DNA of 64,000 nt, taken from assembly GCF_001748085.1 (NCBI RefSeq), contig NZ_BBZK01000014.1:1-64000 (forward strand). The letters are read 5' to 3'. Shown in pieces: positions 59,772 through 64,000 of the stretch (within the stretch, counting starts at the first letter, position 1; each line of letters opens with the position of its first letter). The notes below the pieces were generated by a model. That model ran no database searches and was not told the origin of the DNA. It was given only the letters and a program-made list of their open reading frames with translations. The stretch is from Streptomyces sp. TP-A0874. Its GTDB lineage: Bacteria > Actinomycetota > Actinomycetes > Streptomycetales > Streptomycetaceae. Both the position numbers and the translations under genes were made by a program.

Positions 59772-62246
59772 ATGGCCCGCCGCAGCAAGACCCCACCATC
59801 GGGAGGCGACTCCCGGGCAGAGACGGGGACGGACTTCGAGGAGCGCATTCTCGACATCGACGTCGTCGACGAGATGCAGGCGTCCTACCTCGAGTACGCC
59901 TACTCGGTCATCTACTCGCGCGCGCTCCCCGACGCCCGGGACGGCCTGAAGCCGGTGCACCGGCGCATCGTCTACCAGATGAACGAGATGGGGCTGCGGC
60001 CCGACCGCGGCCACGTCAAGTGCGCCCGGGTGGTCGGCGAGGTGATGGGCAAGCTCCATCCGCACGGTGACGCCTCCATCTACGACGCCCTGGTCCGGAT
60101 GGCCCAGCCGTTCTCGATGCGGCTTCCGCTGGTGGACGGCCACGGCAACTTCGGCTCGCTCGGCAACGACGACCCGCCGGCCGCGATGCGCTACACCGAG
60201 TGCCGGATGGCCGCCGCCACCTCGCTGATGACGGAGTCCATCGACGAGGACACCGTCGACTTCGCGCCGAACTACGACGGCCAGGAGCAGGAGCCGGCGG
60301 CCCTGCCGGCCGCCTATCCGAACCTGCTGGTCAACGGCGCCTCCGGGATCGCGGTGGGCATGGCGACGAACATGCCGCCGCACAACCTCGGCGAGGTGAT
60401 CGCCGCCGCCCGCCACCTGATCAGGCATCCGGGGGCGGACCTGGACACCCTGATGCGGTTGGTCCCCGGGCCCGACCTGCCCACCGGCGGCCAGATCGTC
60501 GGCCTCGAGGGGGTGCGGGACGCCTACGAGTCCGGCCGGGGCACCTTCAAGATGCGCGCCACGGCGGCGGTGGAGGAGGTCACACCGCGCCGCAAGGGAC
60601 TGGTGGTGACGGAACTTCCGTTCGCCGTGGGCCCGGAGAAGGTGATCTCCAAGATCAAGGACCTCGTCGGCGCGAAGAAGCTGCAGGGCATCGCGGACGT
60701 CAAGGACCTGACCGACCGGGAGCACGGACTGCGGCTGGTCATCGAGATCAAGAACGGCTTCAACCCCGAGGCGGTGCTGGAGCAGCTCTACAAACTGACC
60801 CCCATGGAGGAGTCCTTCGGCATCAACAACGTCGCGCTGGTGGACGGCCAGCCGCTGACGCTGGGGCTGAAGGAACTGCTGGAGGTCTACCTCGACCACC
60901 GCTTCTCGGTGGTGCGCCGGCGCAGCGAGTTCCGTCGCACCAAGCGCCGGGACCGGCTCCACCTGGTCGAGGGCCTGCTCGTAGCTCTGATCGACATCGA
61001 CGAGGTGATCCGCATCATCCGCTCCAGCGATGACTCCGCGGCCGCCAAGACGGGGTTGATGACCCGCTTCCAGCTGAGCGAGACCCAGACCCAGTACATC
61101 CTCGACACCCCGCTTCGGCGGCTGACCAGGTTCGACCGGATCGAGCTGGAGTCCGAGCGCGACCAGCTCAACACCGACATCGAGGCGCTGACCCGGATCC
61201 TGGAGTCGGACGCCGAGCTGCGCAAGCTGGTCTCAAGCGAACTCGCCCAGGTGGCGAAGAAGTTCGGCATGAAGCGGCGCACGGTACTGCTGGCGTCGGA
61301 GGACGCCCCGGTGGCGGCGGTGCCGTTGCAGGTCGCCGACGACCCCTGCCGGGTACTGCTCTCCTCCACCGGGCTGTTGGCGCGGGCCGAGGGTGAGGCG
61401 CCGCCGTCGGAGGCGGGAGGCGGCAAGCGGACCAAGCACGACCTGATCGTCTCCGCCGTGTCCACCACCGCCCGCGCCCACGTCGGGGCGGTGACCTCCA
61501 GGGGCCGGCTGCTGCGGCTGCCGGTCATCGACCTGCCCCAGCTGCCTCCCTCCACCGGGGCGCCGAACCTGGCCGGCGGCGCTCCGATCGCCGAGTTCCT
61601 CTCGCTGGAGGAGGACGAGCAGCTGGTCTGCCTGACCTCGTTGGACGAGAACTCACCGGGGCTGGCGATCGGCACCGCGCACGGGGTGGTCAAGCGGGTG
61701 GTGCCGGACTATCCGGGCCACAAGGAGGAGTTGGAGGTCATCAGCCTCCGGGAGGGTGACCGGATCATCGGGGCGGTGGAGCTGCGCACCGGTGAGGAGG
61801 ACCTCGTCTTCGTCACCGACGAGGCGCAGCTGCTGCGCTACCCCGCGTCCGCGGTGCGACCGCAGGGCCGGCCGGCCGGCGGCATGGCGGGCGTCAAACT
61901 GTCGGGAGGAGCGAGGGTGATCGCGTTCAGCGCGGTCGACCCCGCGGCGGAGGCCGTGGTGTTCACCGTGGCGGGCGCCGAGGGCACCCTCGCCGGCTCG
62001 GTGCGGACGGCGAAACTCACCCCCTTCGACCAGTACCCGCGCAAGGGGCGGGCGACGGGCGGGGTGCGCTGCCAGCGCTTCCTCAAGGGAGAGGACCGTC
62101 TCGTCTTCGCCTGGGTCGGGCCCGTGCCGGCCCGGGCTGCGACCAAGTCCGGGGCCCAGGTGGCACTTCCGGAGATCGACCCCCGCCGCGACGGCTCGGG
62201 GACCCCGTTCACCAAGACCGTCGCCGCGGTCGCGGGCCCGGCCTAG
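59772..62246 (+). CDS. parC: DNA topoisomerase IV subunit A (ParC; GyrA paralogue)
   Basis: 824 residues, ATG 59772. Type IIA topoisomerase A subunit: RALPDARDGLKPVHRRIVYQMNEMG in the winged helix, the catalytic Tyr141 in AMRYTECRM, GFGS-type loop HGNFGSLGNDDPPA, and a C-terminal beta-pinwheel from about residue 510. The GyrA box (QRRGGKG-like) is not evident; a related KGRATGGVRCQRF stretch lies near the end, so topoisomerase IV is preferred over gyrase. With ParE it decatenates chromosomes. The parE partner is not in the window. Confidence 0.9.
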   Translation: MARRSKTPPSGGDSRAETGTDFEERILDIDVVDEMQASYLEYAYSVIYSRALPDARDGLKPVHRRIVYQMNEMGLRPDRGHVKCARVVGEVMGKLHPHGDASIYDALVRMAQPFSMRLPLVDGHGNFGSLGNDDPPAAMRYTECRMAAATSLMTESIDEDTVDFAPNYDGQEQEPAALPAAYPNLLVNGASGIAVGMATNMPPHNLGEVIAAARHLIRHPGADLDTLMRLVPGPDLPTGGQIVGLEGVRDAYESGRGTFKMRATAAVEEVTPRRKGLVVTELPFAVGPEKVISKIKDLVGAKKLQGIADVKDLTDREHGLRLVIEIKNGFNPEAVLEQLYKLTPMEESFGINNVALVDGQPLTLGLKELLEVYLDHRFSVVRRRSEFRRTKRRDRLHLVEGLLVALIDIDEVIRIIRSSDDSAAAKTGLMTRFQLSETQTQYILDTPLRRLTRFDRIELESERDQLNTDIEALTRILESDAELRKLVSSELAQVAKKFGMKRRTVLLASEDAPVAAVPLQVADDPCRVLLSSTGLLARAEGEAPPSEAGGGKRTKHDLIVSAVSTTARAHVGAVTSRGRLLRLPVIDLPQLPPSTGAPNLAGGAPIAEFLSLEEDEQLVCLTSLDENSPGLAIGTAHGVVKRVVPDYPGHKEELEVISLREGDRIIGAVELRTGEEDLVFVTDEAQLLRYPASAVRPQGRPAGGMAGVKLSGGARVIAFSAVDPAAEAVVFTVAGAEGTLAGSVRTAKLTPFDQYPRKGRATGGVRCQRFLKGEDRLVFAWVGPVPARAATKSGAQVALPEIDPRRDGSGTPFTKTVAAVAGPA

Positions 62247-62254
62247 CCCCTCGG

Positions 62255-62290
62255 GTGGCTCCTTCCCCACGGGTGGGGTGGGAGTCACCC
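62255..62290 (+). terminator. Terminator after parC
   Basis: GGGTGGCTCC...CCCCAC pairs with GGGGTGGGAGTCACCC with small internal mismatches around GGGT, about 10 bp after the parC stop. Confidence 0.6.
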
Positions 62291-62386
62291 GTTCCGCGGG
62301 GGCCGCGGCGGGGGCGGCCGAGGGGGCGGCGCTCCCCCTCCCACCCGGTGCGGTGGCGTGTTCCGGCACCCCTTACTTTCGTCCCC

Positions 62387-64000
62387 ATGAGCACAGCCAC
62401 CCCGCTGGAGCGCGGTCCGGCGTCGCGATGGCGCATCGGCCGCCCCCGCCGCGTCTTCTCCCAGGTGCTGCTGATGCAGTTGGCCATCGCAACCGGGGTC
62501 ACCACCCTGGCCACCGGCCTCTTCCTCGCCCCGCTCGGTGACCAGCTCGACGACCAGTCGATGCGGCGCGCCCTCGCCATCGCCCAGACCACCTCGGCCC
62601 GTCCGGTCCTCGCGGACCAGTTGAGGAGCACCCGGCCCAGCCCGGAGGGCCCTATCCAGGCGTACGCCGAGCGGATCCGCCGCTCCACCGGTGCGGAGTA
62701 CGTGGTGGTCATGGACCGCTCGGGGATCCGCTGGTCGCACACCTCCCCCGAGCAGATCGGCCGGCGGGTATCGACCGATCCGAGCAGTGCGCTGGCCGGG
62801 CAGGAGGTCATGCAGATCGACGTGGGCACCCTGGGCCGCACCGCCAGGGGCAAGGTGCCGTTGCGCGACGGCAACGGCCGGATCGTCGGAGCGGTCTCGG
62901 TCGGCATCGCCTACGAGAGCGTCCATGACCGACTGCTGTCGGCCGTGCCGGGGCTGCTGGCCTACGCCGGCGGCGCACTCGCGGTGGGTGCCCTGGCGGC
63001 CTACCGGGTCTCCCGCAGTCTGCAGCGCCGCACCCACGACCTGGCCTTCTCGGACATCTCCGCCCTCCTCGCCGAGCGTGAGGCGATGCTGCACGCCATC
63101 CGCGAAGGGGTCGTCGCGCTCGACGGAGCCGGCCGGGTGCGGCTGGTCAACGACGAGGCGCAGCGGCTGCTCGGCCTCGACGAGACGGCGATCGGGCGGC
63201 CGGCGGCCGAGCTTCTGGGACCGAGTCGGACCGCCGAGGTGCTCGCCGGCCGGGTGACCGGGGACGATCTGCTGACGGTGGCCGGTGGGCGGGTGCTCGT
63301 CGTCAACCGGATGCCGACCGACGACGGCGGGGCGGTGGTGACGCTGCGCGACCGCACCGAATTGGAACGGCTCGGCAGGGAACTCGACGGCACCCGCGGG
63401 CTGATCGACGCACTACGCGCCCAGGACCACGAGCACGCCAACCGGATGCACACCCTGCTGGGGTTGTTGGAACTGGGCCTCCACGAGGAGGCGGTGGAGT
63501 TCATCACCGAGGCCGTGGGGGCGCACCGGGCGACGGCGGAGCAGGTGGCTGAGCGGGTGCGCGATCCGCTGCTGGCGGCACTGCTGGTGGGGAAGGCCAC
63601 GGTCGCGGCGGAGCGCGGGGTCTCGCTGCGGCTCTCCCCGGGCACGCTGCTGCCGGACCGCGTGGTGGACCCGCCCGGTCTGGTGACCGTGGTCGGCAAT
63701 CTCGTCGACAACGCCCTGGACGCGGCGAGCGGCAGCGCGGAGCCGGAGGTGGTGGTGGAGATCAGGGCGGACGGCCGCCGGGCCGTACTGCGGGTCGAGG
63801 ACTCCGGACCTGGCATCCCTGCGGAGCAGCGGGAGTCGATCTTCACCGAGGGCTGGTCCACCAAGGAGCCGCCCGCTCACGGCGGTCAACGCGGCCTGGG
63901 CCTCGCGCTGGTGCGGCGGCTGGCGCAGCGGCAGGGCGGCAGCGTCCGGGCCGGGGTCGGCGCGGGGGGCGGGGCGCAGTTCACCGTCGTACTGCCGGAA
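62387..64000 (+). CDS. CitA/DcuS-type sensor histidine kinase (3' end outside window)
   Basis: 538 residues are visible from ATG 62387, and the frame is open at the right edge. TM1 (about 25-50), an extracytoplasmic PAS-like sensor (50-180: EYVVVMDRSGIRWSHTSPEQIGRRV), TM2 (about 190-210), a cytosolic PAS domain (HAIREGVVALDGAGRVRLVNDEAQRLLG), then the CitA/DcuS-type H-box AQDHEHANRMHTLLGLLELG and HATPase_c (VVGNLVDNALDAA, VEDSGPGIPAEQ, GLGLALVRRLAQRQGG). Kinases of this group sense C4-dicarboxylates or citrate and control their transport. A response regulator gene should follow outside the window. Confidence 0.9.
   Translation, partial: MSTATPLERGPASRWRIGRPRRVFSQVLLMQLAIATGVTTLATGLFLAPLGDQLDDQSMRRALAIAQTTSARPVLADQLRSTRPSPEGPIQAYAERIRRSTGAEYVVVMDRSGIRWSHTSPEQIGRRVSTDPSSALAGQEVMQIDVGTLGRTARGKVPLRDGNGRIVGAVSVGIAYESVHDRLLSAVPGLLAYAGGALAVGALAAYRVSRSLQRRTHDLAFSDISALLAEREAMLHAIREGVVALDGAGRVRLVNDEAQRLLGLDETAIGRPAAELLGPSRTAEVLAGRVTGDDLLTVAGGRVLVVNRMPTDDGGAVVTLRDRTELERLGRELDGTRGLIDALRAQDHEHANRMHTLLGLLELGLHEEAVEFITEAVGAHRATAEQVAERVRDPLLAALLVGKATVAAERGVSLRLSPGTLLPDRVVDPPGLVTVVGNLVDNALDAASGSAEPEVVVEIRADGRRAVLRVEDSGPGIPAEQRESIFTEGWSTKEPPAHGGQRGLGLALVRRLAQRQGGSVRAGVGAGGGAQFTVVLPE

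Overview
This is high-GC actinobacterial chromosome, almost certainly Streptomyces. Coding regions show strong third-position GC bias, GTG and TTG starts are frequent, and neighbouring genes often overlap by ATGA or GTGA. Recognisable Streptomyces core genes are present in an order I know from that genus: cutRS, sepH, a coproporphyrin ferrochelatase, dut, the paired M16 peptidases, ptsH and a parC-type topoisomerase subunit. No rRNA, tRNA or CRISPR array was seen.

Layout. 0-1.6 kb is a small mobile edge: the 3' end of an IS5-type transposase, then a Doc/RHH toxin-antitoxin pair bracketed by two copies of the last ~50 bp of an RNA methyltransferase gene. 1.6-26.5 kb is conserved core: RNA methyltransferase, a KimA-type K+ permease with two TrkA proteins, a LysR/TSUP divergent pair, DUF3159 and OB-fold genes, kdpDE without kdpFABC, DUF3710-dut-thioesterase, DUF3093, DUF4193, cutRS, inositol monophosphatase-ferrochelatase, an MFS transporter, sepH and a sulfurtransferase. 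26.7-30.2 kb is a small variable stretch: two VOC proteins, an SDR gene whose 5' end is occupied by a 166-bp MITE, and a frameshifted XRE regulator. 30.2-49.9 kb is a catabolic island. 50-64 kb returns to core: lipoprotein, tdk, phosphodiesterase, DUF5998, acetyltransferase/acyl-CoA synthetase, ptsH, M16 pair, parC and a sensor kinase cut by the window edge.

The island reads as a tetrahydrofolate-dependent pathway for methoxylated aromatic acids. A benzoylformate-type decarboxylase (mdlC) and an aldehyde dehydrogenase would turn aryl-glyoxylates into aromatic acids. LigM moves the O-methyl group to THF. A MetF-like reductase, a FolD-like protein and PurU would return methyl-THF to THF and formate, and an extra folP could enlarge the folate pool. 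LigAB opens the ring by 4,5-(meta) cleavage and GalB hydrates oxalomesaconate. An SDR, a muconolactone-isomerase-like protein, an alpha/beta hydrolase and an MHS-family transporter complete it. A GntR regulator and a soluble PAS-GAF two-component system lie inside it.

The strongest new signal is regulatory. A motif, TACGTCANNTGTC (10-bp dyad core GTCANNTGNC), lies in five separate non-coding upstream regions of the island, with one region holding an inverted pair. At five promoters (metF, ligM, ligA, aldehyde dehydrogenase, galB) the dyad core ends 70-72 bp before a TAGCGT or TACGGT -10-like hexamer. This looks like one activator-controlled regulon. All calls come from reading the sequence and from memory of protein families; no database search was run.
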